From positions 1 through 64,000 of the forward strand of contig NZ_JOAG01000021.1 in the NCBI RefSeq assembly GCF_000725485.1: 64,000 bases of DNA. Reading direction: 5' to 3'. This DNA is from Nonomuraea candida. Its GTDB lineage: Bacteria; Actinomycetota; Actinomycetes; Streptosporangiales; Streptosporangiaceae. The translations under genes were made by a program, and so were the position numbers. The first letter of the stretch is position 1; each line of letters begins with the position of its first letter. Below the pieces are notes generated by a model, which ran no database searches, was not told the DNA's origin, and saw nothing but the letters and a program-made list of their open reading frames with translations. Below are positions 1 through 7,468 of this stretch, piece after piece.

Positions 1-176
1 GGCGGGGGCTGGCCGGGCGGGTGTGCCGGTGGTTGTCGGCGGAGCTGGTGGCGGCGTACGGGCGGGCGGCGCTGATGGTGGACGACGGCAATGCGGTGGC
101 GGTCGGGGTGTATGAGCGGATCGGGTACCGGCGGCGCCGGGTGATGGCGGCTCACGTGGCCGGCCACGGCGGCTGA
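1..176 (+). CDS. GNAT family N-acetyltransferase, C-terminal end (partial)
   Basis: The reading frame is open from the left edge (codons begin at base 3) to the TGA at 174-176. It encodes the last 57 residues of a protein. The stretch reading ALMVDDGNAVAVGVYERIGYR is the typical end of a GNAT fold, where helix 4 and strand 7 carry the N-x-x-A-x-x-x-Y-x-x-x-G-F/Y signature that packs against acetyl-CoA. The start, substrate and full length lie outside the window. GNAT proteins move an acetyl group from acetyl-CoA to an amine. The family call is fairly safe; the substrate is unknown. Confidence 0.75.
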   Translation, partial: RGLAGRVCRWLSAELVAAYGRAALMVDDGNAVAVGVYERIGYRRRRVMAAHVAGHGG

Positions 177-440
177 GGGCCGGCTTTCCTTGCGGCTGCC
201 TTCCTGTCGCCGGCTGCCCGGGGCGAGCGGGACGCCGGTGCTGCCGGCCGGTGATGGCCGGGGTGCCGGCCGTGAGCTCGGCCTCGGCAGGGAGGTCTCG
301 GGCGTGGCGGCGCGTGGGCCCTGCCCTGTCGGCGGCCTTCTCGTCTCAGATGCGCGTCGCGTACGCCAGCGTGGTCGCGGCCACGGCGAGGAGGAGTGCG
401 TGCAGCTGGGCCCGGGTCTCGCCGGTTCCGGCGGTCAGCC
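177..440. other. Intergenic region, no gene seen
   Basis: Both strands hold only short proline/arginine/glycine-rich frames typical of GC-rich noise. I see no convincing ribosome binding site, palindrome or conserved motif. Confidence 0.5.
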
Positions 441-953
441 CTACGGCAAGGCGTCGAGGGGGTGAGCCCCCAGGTTGGTCGTGTCAGTGCCGAGACCGGA
501 CACCGTCCACCGGCATGAATCGGCCACCACCTGGACCGGCTCGGCTGACATGACGATCTCCACGGTGCAGTCACGACCGTCCCGGCCCGAGATCGGGAAT
601 CTGTAGCTCAGCGAGTTCCCTCGGTTCAGAGTCGTCGGCGTGGGCTTCGTGAAGACAGCCCTCACCTGGGTTTTGTCACCAGTGACTGGATGACTCCACT
701 CGAAGTGGTTGGGAAGGTCCTTGTTCGGAAGCTGGAACTCGCAGCCGGCGGGCCCCGTAAGTCGCAAGAGCGCCGTGGGGTTCTTGAACACCACTACTTC
801 GCTACCGGTGGGCATGATGTCTACGATGATTTCTTCGCTCTCGGGCTGGTAGTAGGGAGAGGGAGTCCTTACGGCGAGTCTGCCCGGAACCAGGTAGACG
901 TAGCCGCCAGGGCAGACCCTATTTACCACGGCGTCCTTGGCCATGCTGATCAA
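441..953 (-). CDS. Hypothetical protein, 170 aa, unrecognised
   Basis: The protein is not recognised. It has no signal peptide or membrane segment. It is rich in alternating hydrophobic/polar residues (for example EEIIVDIMPTGSEVVVFKN) that suggest a beta-rich fold, and has four cysteines. A second Met at codon 4 (MAKDAV) may be the true start. The start overlaps the stop of the 79-aa frame upstream by four bases (ATGA), as in a coupled operon. Base composition here looks less GC-rich than the neighbourhood, with mixed third positions, so recent transfer is possible. It is kept because the protein lacks the Arg/Pro/Gly bias of shadow frames. Function unknown. Confidence 0.6.
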   Translation of the reverse strand: MISMAKDAVVNRVCPGGYVYLVPGRLAVRTPSPYYQPESEEIIVDIMPTGSEVVVFKNPTALLRLTGPAGCEFQLPNKDLPNHFEWSHPVTGDKTQVRAVFTKPTPTTLNRGNSLSYRFPISGRDGRDCTVEIVMSAEPVQVVADSCRWTVSGLGTDTTNLGAHPLDALP

Positions 954-1189
954 TCTCCGTTGCGGTATGGGGCGCTGCAGATCTCCGGCGCGATGAATCC
1001 AGGCTTCCCGCCGGCCCCGCCCGTATACGTGTTCCCGACAGTGTTTCCGCAGGCCAGAGGGTTCCTTGCCGCCCAGTAGAAGGAGTGCGGGGAGCCCTCT
1101 TGACGATCGTCCGGCCAGGCGTTTTCACCGGCGCTTCTGTCGTCCTCCGGCCCGTCGCACGGAAACGACGCGGGACTCCCGATGGCCAT
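950..1189 (-). CDS. Hypothetical small ORF, 79 aa, upstream of the 170-aa gene
   Basis: This frame ends in an ATGA overlap with the start of the 441-953 gene, which is the main argument that it is real. The C-terminal half (NPLACGNTVGNT, then Gly-rich, then a second Cys) does not look like random GC-rich translation. The first 20 codons overlap the SDR remnant at 1125-1436 in another frame, so the N-terminus may be artificial, created by the deletion that destroyed that gene. No function can be given. Confidence 0.3.
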   Translation of the reverse strand: MAIGSPASFPCDGPEDDRSAGENAWPDDRQEGSPHSFYWAARNPLACGNTVGNTYTGGAGGKPGFIAPEICSAPYRNGD

Positions 1190-1436
1190 ACATCACGATC
1201 ACCATACGCGGGCAATACAACCACGACGCCTTGGCGGGACCGGTGAGGAGGGTGTACGGGGGGTGGGTGGTCTCGGAGGTGTGGAAGCCCTGGAGGTCGG
1301 TAGGCACGGCGGGTGTGGCGGGTGTGGCGTCCCGGCCGACCAGGACGACGCCATACCCGGCCTGGGCTGGGTGGCGTGCGATCACCAGGCCCAGGCCGGA
1401 GGCTCCGCCCGTGATGACCGCGGTCTCGCTGCTCAA
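1125..1436 (-). pseudogene. Short-chain dehydrogenase remnant (N-terminal Rossmann piece only)
   Basis: The first 35 residues are a clear SDR start: AVITGGASGLGLVIARH carries the TGxxxGxG dinucleotide-binding motif, followed by the beta2 strand VVLVGRD. After that the homology stops and the frame runs through about 65 residues with no NNAG, Ser-Tyr-Lys or other SDR landmarks. An intact SDR is about 240-290 aa; this is 103. It lies 38 bp downstream of the MarR gene on the same strand, so it was probably the MarR target. It is read as a deletion-truncated pseudogene, although a short stable Rossmann fragment cannot be excluded. Confidence 0.7.
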
Positions 1437-1474
1437 TGGTGTTCCTTTCCGGGGTGCCCGTGACGCCGGCGGGC

Positions 1475-1894
1475 TCAGCTGCCGAGATCGCCGTCGATCG
1501 CCTGGCGGAGAAGCGCGTGCAGGTGCAGCCTGCTGTCGTGGTCGAGGCGGGCGAAGGGTGAGTGCTCGGTGGTGTGCCGCATGACGCGATCACGCAGCGC
1601 GCATCCCTCGGGGGTGAGCTGGATGACTTTCACGCGCCGGTCGGTGGGGTGGGGCACCCGCCGGACCAGGCCGCGTTTCTCCAGCCGGTCGATCATCGCC
1701 GTGGCGGTCGAGGCGTCGCACTGCAGGAGGTCGGCCAGCCGTCGCGCGGTCATCTCCTGCCCGCGGCTCAGCCTCCACAGCGCGTCGGTCTGGGTGTCGG
1801 TCAGCCCTGCTTGCTGGGCCAGTTCCTTTGGAAACTCCATGTATTTGGGATGGCCCGCCGCCCGTACCACCGCAGGGCCCCGGGAAGCACCCAC
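1475..1894 (-). CDS. MarR family transcriptional regulator
   Basis: A winged-helix MarR protein. Recognisable parts are the recognition region (MTARRLADLLQCDASTATAMIDRLEKRGLV, about residues 48-77), the wing with the signature PTDRRVKVIQLTPEG (about 82-97) and a C-terminal dimer helix. MarR proteins bind short palindromes as dimers and are released by small phenolic or drug-like ligands. At 139 aa it is near normal length (about 145), but the first 25 residues (GASRGPAVV...) do not look like the usual N-terminal dimer helix, so the start may be wrong or the end altered. It is upstream of the broken SDR gene and back-to-back with the two-component genes. Confidence 0.85.
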   Translation of the reverse strand: MGASRGPAVVRAAGHPKYMEFPKELAQQAGLTDTQTDALWRLSRGQEMTARRLADLLQCDASTATAMIDRLEKRGLVRRVPHPTDRRVKVIQLTPEGCALRDRVMRHTTEHSPFARLDHDSRLHLHALLRQAIDGDLGS

Positions 1895-1974
1895 CGACGG
1901 GGCGGGGTTTGTGCGTGCGGCGGGTCAATCGTCCGGTTGATGACACACGCGGCCGGGGCGGTTAGGGTCGCCGG

Positions 1975-3210
1975 ATGGCAGTGCGGCTGTTTCGAAGGCT
2001 GAGACAGGTTCCGCCGCCGGCGGCCGACGCCCTGCTCGCGCTGGCCGTGCTGGCCGCGCTGCCGTTCGTGGCGGCGCACGCGCCCGCCGGCCATCGGCCG
2101 CACGACGCGCTGTCGGTGCTGCTGTGCCTGGCCGCCAACGCGCCGCTGGCGCTGCGCAGGCGGGCGCCCGCGGCGGTGCTGGTGGCCTGCTGCACGGCCG
2201 CCCTGTGCTATCAGGCGCTGGGATACCAGTACGTGCTCAACATCTACGGGCCGCTGCTCGCCTTCTACACGGTGGCCGCCCACCGGCCGCCGCGGGTGGC
2301 GGCCGCGGGGGCAGCGCTCACGCTGGGGGTGCTCGTGCACGCCTCGGCCTCGGCGCCGCCCGGCTTCGACTGGGCGAACCCGGTCGATCTGATCGGGCTG
2401 GGCATGATCTGGGCGGTCGGCGCCGGGTCACGGCTGCGGGGCGAGCGCAACCGGCAGCTCGCCGACGCCAACGCCCGGCTCGCCGAGGCCAACGCGCGCC
2501 TGAACGCCGCCAACACGCGCCTGGCCGAGCTCACCGGCCGGCTGCGGCGGGAGCAGGCCGACCGGGAGCGGCAGGCCGTGGCCGAGGAGCGGCTGCGGAT
2601 CGCCTGGGAGGTGCACGACCTGGTCGCCCACCACATGTCCGCCATCGCGTTGCAGGCCGGGCTGGCCGAAGTGGTGTTCGACTCCGACCCCGCGCAGGCC
2701 CGCGGCGCGCTGTCGGCCGTGGCCGGCACCAGCCGCGAGGCACTCGGCGAGATGCGGCGCGTGCTCACCCTGCTGCGCCAGGACGCGCCCGGCCCGCCCG
2801 GGCAGGACTCGCCCGGGCTGGCCGGGCTGGCCGCGCTGGCCGACCGCGTCCGGGCCGCCGGCGTGCCTGTCCGGGTGGTCAGGAACGGAAGCCCGCGCCC
2901 GCTGCCGCCGGGGCTCGACCTGTGCGCGTACCGCATCGTGCAGGAGGCGCTGACGAACGTGCTCAAGCACGCCCGCCCGGCCACCGCCACCGTGGCGCTC
3001 ACCTACGAGCCGCGGGCCCTGCTCGTCCGGGTGACCGACGACGGCGCGCCCGCGAAGACCCGCGGCGGCTCAGGCCACGGGTTGATCGGCATGCGGGAAC
3101 GGGCCAAGCTGTACGGCGGAACGCTGACGGCCGGCCCGCGCCCCGGCGGGGGCTTCGCCGTCACGCTCACCCTGCCCCTCCCGGCGGCGGAGCCGTCCGC
3201 CGCCGGCTGA
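1975..3210 (+). CDS. NarL-type sensor histidine kinase
   Basis: Membrane sensor of a two-component system. Residues 1-150 hold about four to five hydrophobic segments with little extracellular loop. Residues 158-200 form a regular coiled coil (repeats of ADANARLAEANARL). The HisKA_3 dimerisation/phosphoacceptor region follows, with EVHDLVAHHMS (phospho-His about 214). The HATPase domain begins at about 314, with the N-box EALTNVLKHA (about 324-333) and the G-box GGSGHGLIGM (about 364-373). The start ATG at 1975 is chosen because a TAGGGT-like minus-10 lies about 7 bases upstream, suggesting a leaderless or very short leader mRNA. The response regulator follows after 22 bp, so the two are co-transcribed. 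The signal is unknown. Confidence 0.93.
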   Translation: MAVRLFRRLRQVPPPAADALLALAVLAALPFVAAHAPAGHRPHDALSVLLCLAANAPLALRRRAPAAVLVACCTAALCYQALGYQYVLNIYGPLLAFYTVAAHRPPRVAAAGAALTLGVLVHASASAPPGFDWANPVDLIGLGMIWAVGAGSRLRGERNRQLADANARLAEANARLNAANTRLAELTGRLRREQADRERQAVAEERLRIAWEVHDLVAHHMSAIALQAGLAEVVFDSDPAQARGALSAVAGTSREALGEMRRVLTLLRQDAPGPPGQDSPGLAGLAALADRVRAAGVPVRVVRNGSPRPLPPGLDLCAYRIVQEALTNVLKHARPATATVALTYEPRALLVRVTDDGAPAKTRGGSGHGLIGMRERAKLYGGTLTAGPRPGGGFAVTLTLPLPAAEPSAAG

Positions 3211-3232
3211 CCGGTGAAGGACGGCGCCCCGC

Positions 3233-3907
3233 ATGGTCAGCGTGCTCATCGTCGACGATCAGATGCTCGTCCGCACCGGGCTGGCCGCGCTGATCCGGGC
3301 CACCCCCGCCCTGGAGGTGGCCGGGGAGGCCGCCGACGGCGAGACGGCCGTCGCGATGGCCGCGGCCGTCCGTCCCGACGTGGTCCTGATGGACGTGCGC
3401 ATGCCCGGGCTGGACGGCATCACCGCGACCGAGCGCATCCTGTCCGCCGGTGCCGGCCCGCCGCCCAAGGTGGCCATCCTCACGACGTACGACCTGGACG
3501 AATACGTCTACACCGCACTCCGCGCCGGCGCGTCGGGGTTCCTGCTGAAGGAGACGCCGCCGCAGCAGCTGCTGGCGGCGGTCCAGGTCATCGCCGCGGG
3601 AGACATGCTGTTCGCGCCCACCGTCACGCGCCGCCTCATCGAGGCCTACGCCACGCGGCCCGGCCGGGCCGCGTCCCCGGCCGCGCTGAGCACCCTCACC
3701 GGCCGCGAGCTGCAGGTCCTGCGCCTGGTCGCCAGGGCCCTGTCCAACGCCGACATCGCCGCCCAGCTGTCGCTGAGCGAGGCGACCATCAAGACGCACC
3801 TGCACCGCCTGATGTCCAAGCTGGGCCTGTGCAGCCGCGCGCAGGCCATCGTGTACGCCTACGAGTCCGGCCTGGTCGTGCCGGCGAGCCGCGACGACGG
3901 CGGGTAG
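3233..3907 (+). CDS. NarL/LuxR-family response regulator
   Basis: Cognate regulator of the kinase just upstream. The receiver domain (1-120) has the acidic pair DD at 8-9, the phosphoacceptor Asp54 in VLMDVRMPG, Thr in AILTTYD and Lys in GFLLKETPP. The LuxR-type HTH (about 155-215) reads LTGRELQVLRLVARALSNADIAAQL and EATIKTHLHRLMSKLG. The domain order and 224-aa length are standard. An AAGGA sequence lies upstream of the ATG. After the stop there is a strong stem-loop (3940-3975) and then a tiny secreted-peptide-like ORF, which may be one of its targets (inference from position). Confidence 0.93.
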   Translation: MVSVLIVDDQMLVRTGLAALIRATPALEVAGEAADGETAVAMAAAVRPDVVLMDVRMPGLDGITATERILSAGAGPPPKVAILTTYDLDEYVYTALRAGASGFLLKETPPQQLLAAVQVIAAGDMLFAPTVTRRLIEAYATRPGRAASPAALSTLTGRELQVLRLVARALSNADIAAQLSLSEATIKTHLHRLMSKLGLCSRAQAIVYAYESGLVVPASRDDGG

Positions 3908-3939
3908 GCGACGGCGGCGGGTAGGCGATCGAGGGTAAT

Positions 3940-3975
3940 CGTTCGATGGACGCGCGGCGCCGGTTCCATCGAACG
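3940..3975 (+). terminator. Stem-loop with 11-bp perfect stem
   Basis: CGTTCGATGGA at 3940-3950 pairs perfectly with TCCATCGAACG at 3965-3975 across a 14-base loop. It lies between the response regulator and the 37-aa ORF. There is no T-run, which is normal for actinomycete terminators. It could equally be an attenuator or a palindromic operator for the downstream peptide gene. Confidence 0.5.
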
Positions 3976-4065
3976 GTGGAGCGGGAAATCCATCGCCGGG
4001 CCGATTTACCGGCGCCCGGCCGCGCACGAGACTTTCCTTGTCAGATCTCACCTCTGGAGGGAAAC

Positions 4066-4179
4066 ATGCGCCGCAGAATCGCCTCGATCGTCCTGGCCGT
4101 GCTGGTGTCGGTGGGAATGGGCGCGGGCGTGCTCGCCGTGACCGCTCCCGCGGCGAGCGCCGCGGTGGCCTGCTGCTGA
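4066..4179 (+). CDS. 37-aa signal-peptide-like small protein ending in Cys-Cys
   Basis: A short ORF with a good ribosome binding site (GGAGG, 7 bases before the ATG). It encodes MRRRIASIVLAVLV..., a textbook Sec signal: RRR, a hydrophobic core, then PAASAA. Cleavage after an A-S-A or S-A-A motif would leave only about five residues ending VACC. Longer in-frame starts exist upstream (from 3946), but they lack a ribosome binding site and run through the stem-loop. Known small secreted actinobacterial proteins are rarely this short after cleavage. Options are a secreted signalling pentapeptide, a membrane-held regulatory peptide, or a decayed gene. It lies 158 bp after a two-component pair. Confidence 0.55.
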   Translation: MRRRIASIVLAVLVSVGMGAGVLAVTAPAASAAVACC

Positions 4180-4203
4180 GCCGGTCTCGCGGCCGATATG
4201 CCA

Positions 4204-4272
4204 GGCGGCGCGGCTCCGGCGTGCCGAGCTGGGGGTGCTCACGGGGTCGCGTCGGGCACGAGCCGCGCCGCC
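4204..4272 (+). terminator. 13-bp inverted repeat followed by TTT
   Basis: GGCGGCGCGGCTC (4204-4216) pairs perfectly with GAGCCGCGCCGCC (4260-4272), followed by TTT. The 43-base loop is long. It sits between the 37-aa ORF and the convergent GtrA gene, so a terminator is likely. Confidence 0.4.
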
Positions 4273-4383
4273 TTTGTCCCCGGGAAGGGGGCGTTGCCCG
4301 GCCACCGCCTCCCCTGCGCGGGGCGGTGGCCACGGGACCGGCCCTCACCGCCTGTGCAGGTCACGGCCGGGGGCTGCGGCGTT

Positions 4384-5055
4384 CTACGGCCGCAGGATTC
4401 CGGCGTTCTCGCTCGCCCGGGGTGAGGTCCGGCCCGGCGGGCGCCGGCCGTGGCGTGACACGCGGCCGGCCGGACCGCCCGGCCCGGGGGCGCCGGAGCG
4501 GGCGGCGGCGGCGGCGGTTGCGGCCCGGCCGGGCCGGGGGCCGGCGGGCTCGGGCCTCTCGTCGGGGAAGACCCATGTGCGCAGTGCCCAGAAGCGGAAG
4601 ACCATGGCGATCAGGGTGCCGGCGACCTGCGCGCTGACGAAGTCGGCGATCTCCTGGGCCGCCAGGCTCACCTGCGGGGTCTCCAGCAGGAACACGTACC
4701 GGGAGATCCACAGCGGCGCGGAGCTGATCACCAGGCCGGCCGCGCTGACCAGGAAGAACAGCGCCGCCTCGTGGCGGCGCTCGCGGCCGCCCCTGGCCCG
4801 GAACGACCATTCACGGTTGAGCACGTAGGACACGATCGTCGCCACGAGCACCGCGATGATCTTCGCGGTCACCGGTTTCGGCTCCAGCACGGTCAGTTTC
4901 AGCCCGTAGAACACGGTGTTGTCCACCAGGAACGCGGTCCCGCCCACCACCACGAACTTCAGCAGTTCACGATGCTTGCGCGCGAGTGCGTGCAGCGGCC
5001 GGGGGAGTCTTGCGCGTACTGCGTTCGCTATTCGGGGCACCCTCGATCTTCTCAC
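4384..5055 (-). CDS. GtrA-like membrane protein
   Basis: A 223-aa polytopic membrane protein. Residues 30-160 hold four transmembrane helices in the GtrA pattern: LKFVVVGGTAFLVDNTVFYGL, then KIIAVLVATIVSYVLNREWSF (the N-R-x-W/F-x-F end of helix 2 is characteristic), then two more ending FRFWALRTWVFP. GtrA-family proteins are thought to flip or hold polyprenyl-phosphate-linked sugars during cell-wall or surface polysaccharide modification. The C-terminal 55 residues are a Pro/Gly/Arg-rich cytoplasmic tail, longer than usual. The start is a GTG at 5055. It is divergently arranged with the DUF4037 gene, with no glycosyltransferase beside it. Confidence 0.88.
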   Translation of the reverse strand: MRRSRVPRIANAVRARLPRPLHALARKHRELLKFVVVGGTAFLVDNTVFYGLKLTVLEPKPVTAKIIAVLVATIVSYVLNREWSFRARGGRERRHEAALFFLVSAAGLVISSAPLWISRYVFLLETPQVSLAAQEIADFVSAQVAGTLIAMVFRFWALRTWVFPDERPEPAGPRPGRAATAAAAARSGAPGPGGPAGRVSRHGRRPPGRTSPRASENAGILRP

Positions 5056-5182
5056 CCGCCGGGGACCCCCGGTGACACGATCCGGCCGGCGCGGGGCCGG
5101 CGCGGGGGCAGGGCGGGGCGGCGTGGGGCGGGGTGAAAATCGGGTGTGGTCCGGCGGGCGGTGGTGCAGAGTTGTCGGCGTG

Positions 5183-6223
5183 ATGTGCGATTTTGTGCCG
5201 GGTATCGAGTTGTCGCGCGCCTTTTACGGCGAGGTGGTGGCGCCGCTGGTGTCAGGGGTGCCGCACAGTGCCGCGCTGATCGGGCCGGGGTCGGAGGTGC
5301 TGGCGTTCGACACGGCGCGCTCCACCGATCACGACTGGGGGCCGCGGGTGCTGGTGTTCGTGCCGGCGGGCCAGGTGGCCGAGGTGGAGGCGAAGGTGGT
5401 GGCGGGGCTGCCGGAGCGGTTCGGCGGGTTCCCGACCGTGTTCAGCTACCACGAGCGGGTGCGTCCCGGGGTGACGGTGACGGAGCTGGGGCGGTGGCTG
5501 GTGGAGCGGCTGGGGTTCGACCCGCGCGGCGGGGTGTCGCTGCTGGACTGGCTGTCGGCGCCGTGGCAGCGGCTGGCGGAGGTGACGGGGGGCGAGGTGT
5601 TCCACGACGGGCTGCCGGAGCCGGGCCTGGAGGCGGTCAGGGCGGCGTTGCGCTGGTATCCGCAGGACGTGTGGCGTTACGTGCTGGCCTGCCAGTGGCG
5701 GCGGATCGCCCAGGAGGAGCCGTTCGTGGGGCGGTGCGGGGAGGTGGGTGACGAGCTGGGCTCGGCCGTGGTGGGGACGCGGCTGGTGCGGGAGGTGATG
5801 CGGCTGGCGCTGCTGCTGCGGCGGCGTTATCCGCCGTACGCCAAGTGGCTGGGCAGCGCGCTGGCGCGGCTGCCGGGGTCGGCGGAGCTGGGGGAGTCGC
5901 TGGGCGCGGCGGTGGCGGCGCGGTCGTGGCGGGAGCGGGAGGAGGGCCTGTCGGCCGCGTACGGGCGGGTGGCGGCGCTGCAGAACCGGATGGCGCTGGC
6001 GGCGCGGCTGGACGAGGGGGTGCGGGGCTTTCACGACCGGCCGTTCCGGGTGATCGGAGGGGAGCGGTTCCAGGAGGCGCTGATGGCGTCGGTGTCGGAC
6101 CCGGTGGTGCGGGGGCTGCCGCTGACGGGGTGCGTGGACCAGCTGGCCGACTCCACGGAGCTGCTGGTGCGGCCGGAGCGGACGCGGCTGGTGACGGCGG
6201 CGGCCCTGGGACTCACCGCATAA
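5183..6223 (+). CDS. DUF4037 domain-containing protein
   Basis: A 346-aa soluble protein whose N-terminus (PGIELSRAFYGEVVAPLV, then AALIGPGSEVLAFDTARSTDHDWGPR) matches the DUF4037 family of actinobacteria. The G-S-E...D-x-D pattern resembles an inactive or divergent nucleotidyltransferase fold, but no reaction is established to my knowledge. The open frame extends upstream to 4916, but that part is antisense to gtrA and has shadow composition. The family homology begins at MCDFVPGIE, so ATG 5183 (or the adjoining GTG 5180) is chosen. The codons are strongly G-ending, matching the local G-rich strand. Confidence 0.85.
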   Translation: MCDFVPGIELSRAFYGEVVAPLVSGVPHSAALIGPGSEVLAFDTARSTDHDWGPRVLVFVPAGQVAEVEAKVVAGLPERFGGFPTVFSYHERVRPGVTVTELGRWLVERLGFDPRGGVSLLDWLSAPWQRLAEVTGGEVFHDGLPEPGLEAVRAALRWYPQDVWRYVLACQWRRIAQEEPFVGRCGEVGDELGSAVVGTRLVREVMRLALLLRRRYPPYAKWLGSALARLPGSAELGESLGAAVAARSWREREEGLSAAYGRVAALQNRMALAARLDEGVRGFHDRPFRVIGGERFQEALMASVSDPVVRGLPLTGCVDQLADSTELLVRPERTRLVTAAALGLTA

Positions 6224-6285
6224 CATGATCTACATCGTAAAGGGCGAGAAATTGGACATAATCATTTCCTACCCCTGACAACCCC

Positions 6286-7083
6286 TCATTCGACGAGGGA
6301 GGCCGCCAGATCCTCGACGCGGACCCGCCAGGCGTCCGCGGTGGCGGGGTCGCCGGTGCAGGTGACGATGAGGCGCGGGCCCTGGCCGGTGCCCTCGGCG
6401 AACTCCCAGCGGACGCCGCCGTCCTCGGTGCCGTACTCCAGGAGCTTGGCGGGCTCGGCGCGGGTGACCGGGCCGGGCCGCAGGCCGGGCACGGTGAACG
6501 GGGCGGGCGGCGGCGCACCGGGGGTGGCGGCGGGCCCGCCGAGCAGGCGCCAGACGTCCTCGGCGGGGCGGGTGAGCTGGCGCTCGACGCGGACGGTCCC
6601 GCCGGCGGTGGTGGTGGAGGGCAGGCCGAGGATGGCGATGTAGTCCTCGTGCAGGCGGGCGGAGCGGGCGGGGTCGGGCCGGTCGGGCAGGCGGGTGGGG
6701 CGGCCGTCGAGGTGGGCGTGCAGGGCTTTGACGCAGGTGTGCCAGCCGGCGGCGAAGCTGGCGGCGCCGTGGCGGTCGGTGAAGGTGTGGGTGAAGGTGA
6801 GCAGGGTGCCGCCCTCGCCGTCGGGCTCCAGCTGCCAGCGCAGCTCGTCCTCGCCCCAGGTGTGGGCGAAGGTGCGGGGCGGGTCGTTCTCGGTGATGCG
6901 GCCGTCGGGGCCGAAGCCGTAGCCGATGCGGTCGCCGTCGATGGTGACCTCGGCGGGGAACCAGGCGGCGAGGTGCTCGGGGGTGGTGATGGCGTGCCAG
7001 ACCTTGTGCGGGGGGTGGGGCAGGCGGCGGCGCATCCGCAGGCTGGTGCGGCCGTCGGGGTGCAGGGTGAGGGTCTCGTTCAT
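6286..7083 (-). CDS. SRPBCC (AHSA1-like) family protein
   Basis: A 265-aa protein with an N-terminal AHSA1/START-like domain: RMRRRLPHPPHKVWHAITTPEHLAAWFP is the classic first strand and helix, followed by RTFAHTWG and LLTFTHTF strands. A second weaker repeat of the fold begins near residue 165 (VRVERQLTRPAEDVWRLL). Such proteins bind hydrophobic small molecules. The start at 7083 overlaps the stop of the ArsR gene by four bases (ATGA), so the pair is one operon with the regulator first. The longer upstream frame is antisense noise. This is one of three ArsR/SRPBCC units in the window. Confidence 0.88.
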   Translation of the reverse strand: MNETLTLHPDGRTSLRMRRRLPHPPHKVWHAITTPEHLAAWFPAEVTIDGDRIGYGFGPDGRITENDPPRTFAHTWGEDELRWQLEPDGEGGTLLTFTHTFTDRHGAASFAAGWHTCVKALHAHLDGRPTRLPDRPDPARSARLHEDYIAILGLPSTTTAGGTVRVERQLTRPAEDVWRLLGGPAATPGAPPPAPFTVPGLRPGPVTRAEPAKLLEYGTEDGGVRWEFAEGTGQGPRLIVTCTGDPATADAWRVRVEDLAASLVE

Positions 7084-7391
7084 GGGGTGGGGTCTTCCAT
7101 GGTGTCGAGGTGGTGTTCGAGGCGGTCGAGGGTGGCGGCCCACAGGTGGCGGTAGGGGGTGAGCCAGGCGTCGATCTCGGCCAGGGGCTGGGGGCGCAGC
7201 TCGTACCAGCGGCGCTGGGCGTCCTTGCGGACGGTGACGAGACCGGCCTGGCGCAGGGCGCGCAGGTGCTTGGAGGTGCCGGGCTGGGTGAGGCCGAGGT
7301 GGCGGGTGAGCTCGGCGACCTGGTGGGGGCGTTGCAGGAGGAGGTCGAGGATGTGGCGCCGGGTGGGTTCGGCGAGGACGTCGAAGGTCAC
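7080..7391 (-). CDS. ArsR family winged-helix regulator
   Basis: About 103 aa. FDVLAEPTRRHILDLLLQRPHQVAELTRHLGLTQPGTSKHLRALRQAGLVTVRKDAQRRWYELRP-type architecture is an ArsR HTH with no cysteine metal site, as in the subgroup paired with SRPBCC/AHSA1 proteins. GTG 7391 is chosen because the domain begins at once (VTFDVLAEP). A longer frame to 7433 runs through the probable promoter. An imperfect AT-rich dyad (ATATAACCG...CGGTATA, about 7399-7420) lies just upstream and could be its own operator. The downstream SRPBCC gene overlaps by four bases. Confidence 0.88.
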   Translation of the reverse strand: MTFDVLAEPTRRHILDLLLQRPHQVAELTRHLGLTQPGTSKHLRALRQAGLVTVRKDAQRRWYELRPQPLAEIDAWLTPYRHLWAATLDRLEHHLDTMEDPTP

Positions 7392-7468
7392 GCCCGTGAA
7401 TATACCGGCTCGGTTATATGCCTGCAAGGGCATGTATGGGGGATGGGTGGATGGCGGCCGGCCGGGGG

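Noticed and set aside
1195..1300. Tail of the SDR remnant (about GFHTSETTHPPYTLL) considered as a DUF427 fragment
   Set aside because: Only a few residues agree and the order of the remaining motifs does not fit.
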